Shown here: in pieces, positions 1-9,554 of the stretch
Layout: each line of letters opens with the position of its first letter
Position numbering within the stretch: position 1 is the stretch's first letter
DNA from: Isochrysis galbana
Taxonomy: Eukaryota > Haptophyta > Isochrysidales > Isochrysidaceae
Reading direction: 5' to 3'
Assembly: GCA_018136815.1 (NCBI GenBank)
Contig: CM030937.1
Coordinates: forward strand, 4,710,226 to 4,774,225
DNA length: 64,000 nt
Made by a program: the position numbers and the translations under genes
Notes under the pieces: model-generated
Databases searched by the model: none
The model's input: the letters and a program-made list of their open reading frames with translations, nothing else
Told to the model about the DNA's origin: nothing

Positions 1-628
1 CAAAATCGGCGAACCCGAACTTGAGCCCGGGGAGAATCCGAATCAACTCGCCTGGAGCGACCACGACAAACCTAGAAGACGGTAGATAACGAAGAAGGCT
101 CGTACTCAGGCCGAAACATTCTTGCCAAAGAGCCTGGATACAACATGGAGAGGCTTCGTCGGACTCCGAGGGGTGGTAGGTTTCAGCAGCCCCCTCCCTA
201 TGGGTGTCAGTGAGGGCGGGCTCATGCCCGCCCTCCTCTGCGTCGGAGGGCGACGGAGGCGCGGATGGAGGCGCAGCTACGAACTCCGAAGGGTCCGCGA
301 GGATGGTGGCTACTGCCTTGACGCGCGCAGCGGCGAGGGGTTCGGAGGTTTCGGCGAGAAGGACGGGCAGAGCGGGCAGCGGGCCCGACTCTGTGGACTT
401 GGGACTGTGGGGCCCCTTTGACAGGTCCGGCGCGGGACGCGCGGAGGCGGATTCTTCACCTGACGGATCCGAGGTTACCACTACCTCAGATGGGAACGGA
501 AGGGACGGAAGGGAAACGGCGAGAGGCGCGGCGGTGGTAGGGGACGGGCTCACGACGGGCTCACCCGCCTCCAGAAGGGGCAGGGAGGCGGGCTTGGGAG
601 AGGCAGAGCGAGGCGATGAAGCAAACAT
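1..628 (-). CDS. Partial ORF of unknown function, runs off the left edge
   Basis: Read on the minus strand from an ATG at 628, this frame is open for 209 codons to base 1 and continues outside the window. The first ~160 residues are rich in Pro, Ser, Ala and Glu and look disordered. The last ~50 (bases 1-146) are more ordered, with LRYLPSS and RFVVVAPGELIR. That last part is a dispersed repeat, present again in the opposite orientation at about 4645-4800 and 4946-5095. In the second of those copies the same frame ends at a stop just after the conserved part. A low-complexity head joined to a repeated tail would suit a retroelement Gag-like product or a host gene that acquired repeat sequence. 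I see no zinc knuckle or enzyme motif. The open frame is seen; the retroelement link is inference. Confidence 0.4.
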   Translation of the reverse strand, partial: MFASSPRSASPKPASLPLLEAGEPVVSPSPTTAAPLAVSLPSLPFPSEVVVTSDPSGEESASARPAPDLSKGPHSPKSTESGPLPALPVLLAETSEPLAAARVKAVATILADPSEFVAAPPSAPPSPSDAEEGGHEPALTDTHREGAAETYHPSESDEASPCCIQALWQECFGLSTSLLRYLPSSRFVVVAPGELIRILPGLKFGFADF

Positions 629-1993
629 AACGAGGGCGAGAGCGGGGCGGGGAAGAGTGCGGACGACGGTTGCTGAGGGATGTGTTGTAGACTGAGTGTT
701 GTTGACGAGTAGCGAGAGCGAGAGCGGGACGAAAGCGAGAACGGACGAACGAGAACGAACGATGGGAACAAAAGAACGACTACCAAGGACAAACTGTCAC
801 GCTCACTCAACCCTAACCCCACTTCCTCTCACTCACATTCACGTATCCTTCCCCACTCAAACAGGGAAACACGGGGAATGGGAAAACAAGGAAGAGAAGC
901 CGACAGGAGAGCGACGGGGCGACGGGAGGGGAGCGACGGTACGACGTACGACGGAAGGGCCGATGCGATTGACAGTTACGAGGGGAGAGTTAGTAGAAGT
1001 AAGGAGGGAATCTACAAGACTGCCCGTGCCCGTGCACTGATGACAACTAGGGCGCGTGGGTAGGCTTAACCGCTGGGGAAAAACCCACGACGGCGAACAC
1101 CTGCGACGAAAACGAGGACGAGCGCGGGGGAAGACCGCGGCAAGGAGGGACCCAGGCGATCGCAAAGCACAAGGACCAGGCCTGGGAATCAGGACGCACG
1201 GGCCACAAGGAGGCGCAAACAGGCAAGGAGCGAGTGATGAGTTACGAGTGACGAGCGGCGCGTATAACGCCTATCGAGTAAAGAACGACTAACGAGTAAA
1301 GTCAAAGGCCGCGGACGAGGTCCGAGGTCGATCGCGAATGCGACAGTGTGTAGCCAAGAATCTTCAGATTTTTTTTGATGGGCGTTTTCCGGGGTTTCTA
1401 CCGCTTTACTTTGGTGTATTTCCTAGATTTCCTCAATCCTGACTTTTTCCATTGTTACACCCTTAGAAGTTAAAATAGTGTTTGACCGCCCTGCCATCAG
1501 TCGCCGTGCCCGTCATAAGCCTCCGAGCAGGCCCGACCGTCCCAATCCTACAGAATCCCCAAAGTGGAATAGAGTAGAGTACTCTAGAGAGTTTCTTCAC
1601 AGAAGATCAACTGCGATCAGATCGATGTCGTCGTCGTCGCTCATGGATGGTTGAGGCGCCGCGCTGTCGAGGTGTTGTTGGTTGATTCAAAGGGAATCAT
1701 TAGAGGGATTTTGAAGGTGCCAACGGGGTCTCAACGGGGGGGCGGGGCTCATCAGGGTTTTCTTCACTGTTGGGTGACTCTCTGTTGAGTCAATGGCCCC
1801 GCGTTGACTGTCTGGTTGAGTCGCCTCTTTCGGACCGCTCAGACCCCCTCTCGATGAATTCATTCTGTGCCTCCGAGTCCGATGCTTTCGCTTTCGAGTC
1901 GCTGTCTCGCAGTGTCCCCCCCCTCCCCCCCCCCCCCCCCCCCCCCCTCCCCCACTACTGCTAGAGTATGGTATTCCTCGCGCGGAACATTGC
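629..1993. other. Intergenic: CGA-rich tract, AT-rich repeat end, poly-C run
   Basis: Bases 700-1300 are dominated by GAGCGA/ACGA-like short repeats with no convincing ORF. Around 1361 the AATCTTCAGAT motif of a dispersed repeat appears. At about 1484-1496 there is GTTTGACCGCCCT, a sequence that recurs near 6777, 18484 and 28549 and is probably the end of a mobile element. Bases 1917-1950 are a nearly pure C run just before the first gene. Confidence 0.5.
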
Positions 1994-3616
1994 ATGCATC
2001 CCTTGCGGGGGGAGAGTGCGCCTGGGATGAACCGGCCAGTCAGCGGCTTGGGCGTGGAGACGGGCCGGCTGTATGGCGCGCCAGCCGCCTTCAACCACAC
2101 CCAGTGGTTCCTTATGGGCCGCCACCCTACCGTCCTCCAGCTCGAGCGCACTACCATGATCGACTTTGGCAGCGTGCACGCAGTTGACTGGATGACCAAG
2201 CCAGGCTGGCGGCGCCATCCAGATCAGCGAGGGGAGGACTGGCCCAGGGCATATGGGAGCGCGGGTGGGGCGGAGACCTTCCCGCTTCGATTCTTTAATC
2301 CATCAGTTGTCAGGCTTCAGGGCGAAGCCCGCAATCTCTGCCAGCGCTGTGCCTATGCTGCGGCGGTGCGTGCAGACTCTCTACATCAATGTCCAGGCAC
2401 GTGGAAGCATGTCGTGCCCCGCCGCATCTTCCATGGGACTATAATCGCGATTCTTGACAACGAACTCAAGGTACTTGGCTGGACCTGGATGTTGTCGGCC
2501 CCTTACTACCAGATCAGGACTCAGGCTGGCAACAAAACTTGGGACACTCTCAATGACACATTGCCCAATAATGTATCTGATGGCTTCGCACCCTCATGGG
2601 CAAGACTTCCTTTCGACACACGTCTGTTGAACGTTGGGGACAGGGCCGGAAGTCTTCTCGCCATATACACGTGCTCCTCATGCCAGCAGCCATCAATAGG
2701 CCAGCTCAATATTTGGGCGCAGCCTACCAACGACGGAGGGCTGACCAATTTGCAGGCATGGGTGGGTGTTCGCCCGCAGAATACCGACATGTCGTTCTCT
2801 CGGGGACGGAACCAGGCATTATTCGTCCACTTCTCCACAAAGAATGCACGACCCACTCTCTACATGCAGAGCTGGTTCGGTGTCATTGGCACGTGTGGTG
2901 ACTTGCGCACACGGCAAGTTTTCTCAGCTTGCAAGCGGAGTGTTGGATCCATCACATGTGGAGCACATGTCGGACCCCTTTACAGTAAGACAGTCTTCGC
3001 ACAGAAGTCTTGGCAACTCATATACAACTATACGTCATCGCCCGAACTCCGGCACTTTGCACGGCTTGGCCTTCGGGTGTCGAGCACCTCCAACATGCTT
3101 CGAGTGCGTCGCCAAGAACAGAGGGGAAATGGGGAGAGAATGAAATCGTGTGAAGTGTTGCTTGGCGTCGGACATATGCACCGGTCCGATACCCGGAAGA
3201 ACATGGACCACTTTCTTGTACCTACCCGATATCGACAGGCCATCAGGGCGCACCGCCATCATCTTGGGCTCGGGCCCATTCCGTTCAGATTTGGGTGCCA
3301 CTACACCCATTTTTTCTATGCCTTGCGCCCACAGCCGCCATTCAAGCTGATTGCACTCTCCCAAGAATTCTGCATTGAGTCATCCGATGTGCCCGGTGAT
3401 TGCGAATCTGTTCAATTCGTTGGTGGGTTGTCGTACTCTGCAGAACGCTCACAAGGCAACTTGACCGATGATCGCGATACCCACCTCTTGCTCTCTTTTG
3501 GGGTCAACGACTGCGAGGCCAAAGTTGGTATGATCTCCGTGGAACGCGTGTGGTCTATGCTGCGCCCTGCGCGGGCTGGCGTGTCGATGGAAAGTGTAGC
3601 GCAGTGCTCCCACTGA
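1994..3616 (+). CDS. Orphan 540-aa protein, haptophyte-type conserved family
   Basis: Single open frame of 540 codons from an ATG with no internal stop. It resembles a family I associate with haptophyte hypothetical proteins: an early FFNPSVVRL block, then CQRCAYAAAVRAD...LHQC, GWTWMLSAP, a GRNQALF block, LLGVGHMHR, a YTHFFYAL block and a C-terminal LLLSFGVNDCEAK...RVW. The last motif resembles the 'YG-NDCE' strand of beta-propeller glycosidases/phosphorylases (GH130/GH43-like), so a carbohydrate-active propeller is possible, but no catalytic residue can be assigned. Several NxS/T sites and paired cysteines suit a secretory-pathway protein, yet no clear signal peptide is visible, so an upstream exon may be missing. 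The C run at 1917-1950 lies just upstream. Frame and length are seen; family recall is from memory and function is unknown. Confidence 0.75.
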   Translation: MHPLRGESAPGMNRPVSGLGVETGRLYGAPAAFNHTQWFLMGRHPTVLQLERTTMIDFGSVHAVDWMTKPGWRRHPDQRGEDWPRAYGSAGGAETFPLRFFNPSVVRLQGEARNLCQRCAYAAAVRADSLHQCPGTWKHVVPRRIFHGTIIAILDNELKVLGWTWMLSAPYYQIRTQAGNKTWDTLNDTLPNNVSDGFAPSWARLPFDTRLLNVGDRAGSLLAIYTCSSCQQPSIGQLNIWAQPTNDGGLTNLQAWVGVRPQNTDMSFSRGRNQALFVHFSTKNARPTLYMQSWFGVIGTCGDLRTRQVFSACKRSVGSITCGAHVGPLYSKTVFAQKSWQLIYNYTSSPELRHFARLGLRVSSTSNMLRVRRQEQRGNGERMKSCEVLLGVGHMHRSDTRKNMDHFLVPTRYRQAIRAHRHHLGLGPIPFRFGCHYTHFFYALRPQPPFKLIALSQEFCIESSDVPGDCESVQFVGGLSYSAERSQGNLTDDRDTHLLLSFGVNDCEAKVGMISVERVWSMLRPARAGVSMESVAQCSH

Positions 3617-4115
3617 GAGCTCCCCACCACCTCCGCACTTCCTAAGGAGATGAGGGTATTGTTGCCTCACAGGACCCCTAGAAGACGAGAAGTAATGCAA
3701 ACGATGTTATGACCTAGCCAACCCCACTTACATAAAAATAAAATAATCAATGTTATATCCTAGCCGACGCCACTAGCTAATTGGACACAATTTTTCAGTC
3801 CCGGATTCCCGCCATGCCTGACGAGCCAGGTGTCCTAGTGATATCGGGGGGGGGGGGCACTGCCCCCTCCTCTCGATATTTGTCCCCCCCCCCCCGTCCC
3901 CCCGTGCACGAAGCGCACGCACCAACCCTGCGCACTCCAGCGCGTCCACTTCTCGAGTCAACGCTGGGTGAAAACCCCTTTCGGGTAAGACGGCGCGGGG
4001 GGGGGGGGGGGGGGCACTCGTTAGCGGTTGGCAGAAATATCCGGATCCGGATATATCCATTGGCATTGGATATTTGGGCAGATTTTGGCAGGATTAGATT
4101 CAACCTACTTTTATA
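3617..4115. other. Intergenic with G/C homopolymers and GGATATATCC palindromes
   Basis: Short C and G runs lie at 3847-3858, 3887-3897 and 4000-4015. Around 4034-4090 there is a cluster of GGATATATCC/AATATCC motifs related to the one at 30039-30110. No ORF in this stretch looks coding. Confidence 0.4.
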
Positions 4116-4322
4116 AGTGGGGGTCAATGGGGGCCTCGCGGCCCCCCCTCTCCATCGCGGACACCCCCCGGGGTTGGCCCGTACAATCAACCTCAGCCCC
4201 TGCCTTCTGGCAGGGGCTGGGCATTCAACAATCTGACCCAAACCCTTCGTGGGTCGTGGGCGCGGGCCGCGAGCCGCACTCCCAGGCCCGCATGGGCCTG
4301 CTCTCGTACTGACCCCCCCCCC
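4093..4322 (+). repeat. Dispersed ~220-bp repeat, copy 1
   Basis: This block aligns with 17444-17661. Both begin ACTTTTATAAGT, then GGGGTCA.TGGGGGCC, carry CAGCCCCTGCCT in the middle and end CGTACTGACCCCCC. The GGGGTCA start and TGACCCC end are inverted relative to each other, which suggests a small inverted-repeat element. Confidence 0.6.
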
Positions 4323-4406
4323 CTATCCCTGGTCGCCAGGCAGACAGGTCGCGCGGCATCCGTCGAAGAACGCACGCGCACACCTCCGCGAGCTGGTCCT
4401 TGTTGA

Positions 4407-4558
4407 CAGGGCCTGTGATCTAATAGTAGCATGGTGATTGCCCAGGCTTGGCTAACAGCGTTTTCGGCTGGTGTTAGACAAGGGCTAACAGCACTTTTGA
4501 GCTAGGTGTTAGCCCCAAGTGGGCTAACAATATAACTGTGGTCTAACAGAGCACCCTG
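4407..4558. mobile_element. Possible hAT-like remnant, CAGGG...CCCTG ends
   Basis: Starts CAGGGCCTGTGAT, as does the certain element at 14530, and ends GCACCCTG. Inside are repeated GGCTAACA and TGTTAG words, like the TTAACA subterminal repeats of the other elements. The flanks (CTTGTTGA and TCGCCTGC) do not match, so no target-site duplication supports it. Confidence 0.35.
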
Positions 4559-4639
4559 TCGCCTGCCAAGACGTTGTACCTTGTGTACGAGGTACGAGTA
4601 GCGCCAAGCCGCCAAGCCCGCGGAGAGGAGTTGACAATG

Positions 4640-5190
4640 TGTTGTATCCAGTATCCAGGCTCTTTGGCAAGAATGTTTCGGCCTGAGTACGAGCCTTCTT
4701 CGTTATCTACCGCTTCTAGGTTCGTCGTGGTCGCTCCAGGCGAGTTGATTCGGATTCTCCCTGGGCTCAAGTTCGGGTTCGCCGATTTTTTTTTGTCTCG
4801 AAAATCGAAGGAGTTGAGTTTTATTTTTACCTGGAATTAACTTGTTGAGGGTGGAAACAACTTGTTCACGACTCGTTCAGGCGGGAACCAACTTGTTCGG
4901 TGAGTGGAGCCAACTTGTTCAGTGGTTAAAACCAACATGTTGACCTTGTATCCAGGCTCTTTGGCAAGAATGTTTCGGCCTGAGTACGAGCCTTCTTCGT
5001 TATCTACCGTCTTCTAGGTTCGTCGTGGTCGCTCCAGGCGAGTTGATTCGGATTCTCCCTGGGCTCAAGTTCGGGTTCGCCGATTTTTTTTGTCTCAAAA
5101 ATCGAAGGAGTTGAGTTTTATTTTTACCTGGAATTAACTTGTTGAGGGTGGAACCAACTTGTTCACGACTCGTTCAGGCGGGAGACGCCT
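4640..5190 (+). repeat. Tandem pair of a ~300-bp repeat, also at the left edge inverted
   Basis: Two copies (about 4645-4900 and 4946-5185) share a block beginning CCAGGCTCTTTGGCAAGAAT, followed by repeated CAACTTGTTC words. Copy 1 lacks one base in a CTTCTAGG context that copy 2 retains. Bases 1-146 are the inverted third copy. The placement just before a retropepsin fragment suggests retroelement terminal or leader sequence, but no complete LTR pair can be drawn. Confidence 0.55.
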
Positions 5191-5460
5191 GGCCGTCCGT
5201 CCAGGTGTGGTTAGTTTTCGCCCCGTTTGGTTTAGTTTGTGTGGCTCTGTGTCCTCGAACTTTTTGTAGCAACTTCGTCGAGGCCCAACGTGTTCCCAAG
5301 CGAGTCCCCCCGAGTTCCCGAGTCTATACCCCGAGTCAACGAGTCAATACAAGTCAAGCACGCGCCTGAGCCACCCCCCTCTTGTCGAGCCTACCCAACG
5401 ACGCATGCGTCGAGCGGCTGCCGCAAGCCGTAGTGACACCGCTCCACGGTCCGGACGGCC

Positions 5461-5682
5461 TACCTCTTATCACGCGAGGCAAGGCTCGAATCGTTTTCTC
5501 CGTCGGTGGATTTCTCTTTCGTCATACATACGTTCATGGTGATTGAAGGCAACCCGATGGTGCTGCTCGGGAACGACTTCTTAGCTACGCACGCCGCTTC
5601 GATTCAGCTCGCCTCGGGCAGCGCGGACGGCTCTATCACCCTCGGTGCTCCATCCACGGTGGCTCCTCTTGAGGTTACTCCC
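5461..5682 (+). pseudogene. Retrotransposon aspartic protease fragment
   Basis: The frame contains VIEGNPMVLLGNDFLATH, the typical 'LLGxDFL' C-terminal helix region of retropepsins from LTR retrotransposons. The catalytic DTG/DSG strand is not present in the readable part, and reverse transcriptase or integrase sequence does not follow. Downstream the frame runs into the 208-bp tandem array. It is therefore a broken remnant. Class (Ty3 or Copia) cannot be decided from this fragment. Confidence 0.55.
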
Positions 5683-6567
5683 ATCCGGATGGATCGTCGA
5701 AAACGGGCACGCAGCGCGCCCGGCATCGGTTCGAACTTGGGCTCTCCGGGTCTCCCTCGGCGACGGCTCAACGTTCAATGGGCTCGGCGGATGGGTGATT
5801 TCGACGAGGGTTCGGTTCGGCGCGCGGCCTGCCCGATTGGCGTGACCATCCGGGTGGGATATGCGTATTTGGTATCTGGTGGGGTCCCCCATCCGGATGG
5901 ATCGTCGAAAACGGGCACGCAGCGCGCCCGGCATCGGTTCGAACTTGGGCTCTCCGGGCCTCCCTCGGCGACGGCTCAACGTTCAATGGGCTCGGCGGAT
6001 GGGTGATTTCGACGAGGGTTCGGTTCGGCGCGCGGCCTGCCCGATTGGCGTGACCATCCGGGTGGGATATGCGTATTTGGTATCTGGTGGGGTCCCCCAT
6101 CCGGATGGATCGTCGAAAACGGGCACGCAGCGCGCCCGGCATCGGTTCGAACTTGGGCTCTCCGGGCCTCCCTCGGCGACGGCTCAACGTTCAATGGGCT
6201 CGGCGGATGGGTGATTTCGACGAGGGTTCGGTTCGGCGCGCGGCCTGCCCGATTGGCGTGACCATCCGGGTGGGATATGCGTATTTGGTATCTGGTGGGG
6301 TCCCCCATCCGGATGGATCGTCGAAAACGGGCACGCAGCGCGCCCGGCATCGGTTCGAACTTGGGCTCTCCGGGCCTCCCTCGGCGACGGCTCAACGTTC
6401 AATGGGCTCGGCGGATGGGTGATTTCGACGAGGGTTCGGTTCGGCGCGCGGCCTGCCCGATTGGCGTGACCATCCGGGTGGGATATGCGTATTTGGTATC
6501 TGGTGGGGTCCCCCATCCGGATGGATCGTCGAAAACGGGCACGCAGCGCGCCCGGCATCGGTTCGAA
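5683..6567 (+). repeat. 208-bp tandem array, 4.25 copies
   Basis: Units start at ATCCGG at 5683, 5891, 6099, 6307 and 6515 (the last is partial, to 6567). The units are almost identical; one visible difference is GGGTCTCC in copy 1 versus GGGCCTCC later. Because 208 is not a multiple of 3, each copy shifts the reading frame, so the near-identical 106-139 aa ORFs on both strands are by-products of the array. Confidence 0.92.
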
Positions 6568-6866
6568 GTTGAGCTTTTCAAGCTTTTGCGATTTTAGCGT
6601 CTTTTGTCAGTTTTCGATTACGTTTTGTTGTGGGGGCCCAAGGGGGGGGGTCCGGGTCCTAATGGGCCCCGGATATGTGCTAGTTGGGTGTATTGGGAAC
6701 TTTCTCCCGAAAAAAATCCTCAGATTTCCTCAATTCTGAGATGGTCATTTTTTCACCCCTAATAAAAAAACACTGTTTGACCGCCCTACTCTCCATGCAT
6801 TCACATCGACTTTTGGGTGCGATTGTGAAAAGTCGATTTTTCCAGTCCCCACCTCTAGCCTCTAGC
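6568..6866. other. Retroelement tail and mobile-element end
   Basis: After the array the sequence becomes AT-richer. GTTTGACCGCCCTA lies at about 6777-6790, preceded by CAGATTTCCTCAAT as at ~1425. This is the same recurring element end seen at 1484, 18484 and 28549. No gene is seen. Confidence 0.45.
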
Positions 6867-6874
6867 GGTGGGAC

Positions 6875-7057
6875 CCTAGATGGGAAATACGGTGCTGGGG
6901 CTTGCAAATACAGCCAAATACATATGTATTTGGCCTCCGGCCAAATACATTTCAAATACATTCGAGGCCTACAACCCAGGACACGCTTCAAATACAGCCA
7001 AATACATATGTATTTGGCCTCTGGCCAAATACGGTAAATACGTATTTCCCATCTAGG
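6875..7057. mobile_element. 183-bp palindromic MITE with 8-bp TSD
   Basis: Starts CCTAGATGGGAAATACG and ends CGTATTTCCCATCTAGG, a perfect terminal inverted repeat. It is flanked on both sides by GGTGGGAC (6867-6874 and 7058-7065), an 8-bp target-site duplication. The interior has repeated CCAAATACATATGTATTTGG palindromes. A related copy in the opposite internal orientation is at 60629-60799. The 8-bp duplication suggests mobilisation by a hAT-type transposase supplied elsewhere. Confidence 0.88.
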
Positions 7058-7065
7058 GGTGGGAC

Positions 7066-7465
7066 GGGCGGAGTGGGCGGGGGAGATGCGGGAGGGGGGG
7101 GGGCGGCTTTACCCCCCCCCGCCCCCCCTCCTTCCCCCTCCACCCCCCGTACAGACCCCGCGTTCGCTCCCCCGGCGACACCTTCGCCTTTTCTCGGACT
7201 CCTCTCACCCTGTACCCTGTTGTTTCCTCTTGCCCCTGAGCCCCCCCCCCCCCCCCCCCCCCAATTTTAGAACGGGGCAGGGGAGGGCGAGCCCAGCCCA
7301 ACCAGTAAATCGGAGATGGCATCTAGCTTGTTCGAACATGTGAATAGGAGGGCTTCCCGCCAGGCGCGCGACGCTCGTTGCCCCCTTCCCTCCTTCCCTC
7401 TCTCCCCTCTTCCCCTCACTGACGGGGTTCGTGTAGGTGGGTGCACGGCTCGACGTGTTTGTTGG
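7066..7465. other. Pyrimidine-rich upstream region of the GT2 gene
   Basis: Long C runs (notably about 7238-7262) and a T/C-rich stretch precede the glycosyltransferase. An in-frame ATG at 7316 would add 50 residues of low complexity, which I do not favour over the ATG at 7466. Confidence 0.4.
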
Positions 7466-9554
7466 ATGAAGCGTTGCCGCGCCGCTGAGGAGCCGCCCGC
7501 GCTCTCCGTCGTGCTGCCCGTATACAATGCGATGCCGTGGCTGCCAACCACTCTGCTTCACTTGCTCCGCCAGCAGCTGCATGCAGACGCGGGGATCCAG
7601 CTAGTCGCCGTTGTCGACGGGTGCTCAGACGGCTCACTTGAGTTCCTCCAACAGCTCGTGGCTATGCTCGGATCCAACCGAGCCGCTGAGAGGCCCTGCG
7701 AGCCGCCCATTGCACCTGGTGCACTGTTGCGCTCGTGTCCTGCAGCAGACGTGCCCGACGAAGACAAACACAAGACGCTCGTCTCGGCAGGGCTGGTGCC
7801 GAGCATGGCCAGCGTGAACCCGGCCTTTGCACAGCCATTGCGAGCCTCTGAGATCGTCGATCACCCGAGCTTCGCTACTGGGCACGTGGCGAATGGGACA
7901 AAGGCCAGGAGTGGCACGCTAGAGGTGCACAAAGCGCCGACTGTCGCAGAGGTGGCGGCCTCGTGCCGGAGGGAGCATCACCTACTCGTTCTCTACTACA
8001 ACGTGAATTGCGGTCAGGGTGCCGCCATGTCCTTGGCGCTCTCACATTGCCGTGCGCCTTTCATCGCGCAGGTGAGTCTACCTGGTGTTGCAAGCCGTAG
8101 ATGAGGCGAGGCGGGTCCACTCATTCCTGCTGCCTCCCTCGCTTTCGCCAGTTTTTCGCAGCTCCTAAGATACCGACTGCCCTTCCCTTCTCTGGCGTTG
8201 CGCCTACCGCGACATCTTTAGATGGAGTCAGACGACGAGCGCTCCGACCCGCACGCGTTTCGCAAGATGCTAAACTTGCTGGTCAAGAACTCCGCATGGG
8301 ACGGCGTATCTTGTATGGTTTCTCTGTGCGGCGCCCCTGACCGCCAACGAATGCAAGCGTACGTGGATTGGCAAAACAGTCTCCTTGAACCGGCTCATAT
8401 GGCAGCCGGCCGTTTCATCGAGATCCCTGCGCTGCACCAGACAGCAATCTTTCGGAGACACGTAGTCGATGAGATTATTGCAAGCAATTGTGCTAGGTAT
8501 AGGGACGGCCCGTGGTACGGCGCCCAGCGTGGCGAAGGTGCCCACTCACAGACTGTCCATGTGCAGGCGCACACAGCATCGGATGGCAGCGAGCGTTCAC
8601 CCGCTGTTACCAGGGACTTCAGCGGCGGGGAAGCAGGGGGCGGCATACCGGCCACTGAGATGGAGCTTCAGCAAAGGGAAGACATCCACGGAGATGCCAT
8701 TGACACGCCGGTGGACTTATGGTGGTGGCTCTCGTTTTTTCATGCAGGAAAGGTGCGCGCGGTGCTGGCGGACCTAAGGTAGCCTTCGAGGATAGCAAAG
8801 TAGCCTCGGTGTGAAACACGCGGGCCATGTCGTGTTGCACTGCGATTGAGTCATTGACCACGGGGTGCGGGTCGCGCCCAACGCCTAAATGCATGTGCAT
8901 CTACTGAGCTGCACAAGCCGCCGTCCTCGTGTGCGTGTTGTCACATCGTCCCGAATCGCCCGACAGGTGTGTGGCAAAGTAGCAGGCGATGCGTTGTTTG
9001 GTTGGCGCCAGCACCCACGGCAGCATACGCGCACGCACGGCCGACTCTCCATCGAGAACCTGCGCAAGGTGAAGGTGCACTTCCTCATGCGCAAGGGCGG
9101 CCCGCTGTTTCCTTTCTCACGTATTATCGTGGTCTCAGTCGGCGTAACACTTGCAGGATGGGAAGAGGATTTGCGTGCTCATCCTCGTAGTGAGGGCAAA
9201 AGCATACTCGCTGTAGAGTGGAAGCCATCGAAACGTTTTTCACCCGTCGTATGCAAGCCTCAGAGTGGTGTAGAAGGGGGCGAGGGATTTGGACTCGACC
9301 CGAAGGATTCGAGCCATCGCGAGAGCAAGGAGGCGCTCAGGGCCACCCAAAGGCTGCATCAAGCACCACCTTTACCCGTGTCGCTCCGCCGCAAGCCTCA
9401 CGCAGGCCAGGAAGAGAGGAGTGCAGGAGGCCACTGCGACTCGACCGGCTCTGAGGCGGTTCGGCTTTGGGCGTTCGGCAGCGAGACGGTGAGACGAAGA
9501 ATACGCGAGCAAGTCAGCGACTGGGAAGATAGCCTCGACTGGTTCGTCGCTTGA
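7466..9554 (+). CDS. GT2-family glycosyltransferase, B3GNTL1-like, three exons
   Basis: Exons 7466-8071, 8222-8752 and 8967-9554 are joined by two phase-0 GT-AG introns (150 and 214 bp), giving 574 aa. The N-terminus has the GT2 Rossmann strand PALSVVLPVYNAMPWL and VVDGCSDGS. Exon 2 opens with MESDDERSDP, the DxD-like 'MDADD' metal/sugar site. Later come PVDLWWWLSFF and, in exon 3, FGWRQHPRQHTRTHG, as in B3GNTL1-type transferases, and the C-terminus ends SDWEDSLDWFVA. An insertion of ~80 residues separates the two Rossmann halves in exon 1. It probably transfers a sugar from a nucleotide donor, but donor and acceptor are not deducible. No signal peptide or membrane segment is evident, so a cytosolic or membrane-associated role is possible. 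The next gene, the b561 remnant, is convergent. Confidence 0.8.

Noticed and set aside
4407..4558. Certain hAT element
   Set aside because: Ends look right but the flanking 8-mers do not match, so it is listed only as a possible remnant.
5581..6558. Several nearly identical 106-139 aa ORFs on both strands
   Set aside because: By-products of the 208-bp tandem array; the frame changes in each unit.
5683..6567. CRISPR array
   Set aside because: Units are contiguous 208-bp repeats with no short repeat/spacer alternation, and the genome is eukaryotic.
8753..8966. Continuation of the exon-2 frame of the GT2 gene to the stop at ~8780
   Set aside because: The family C-terminus (FGWRQHP...DWFVA) lies after a good 3' splice site at 8967, so the stop is in an intron.
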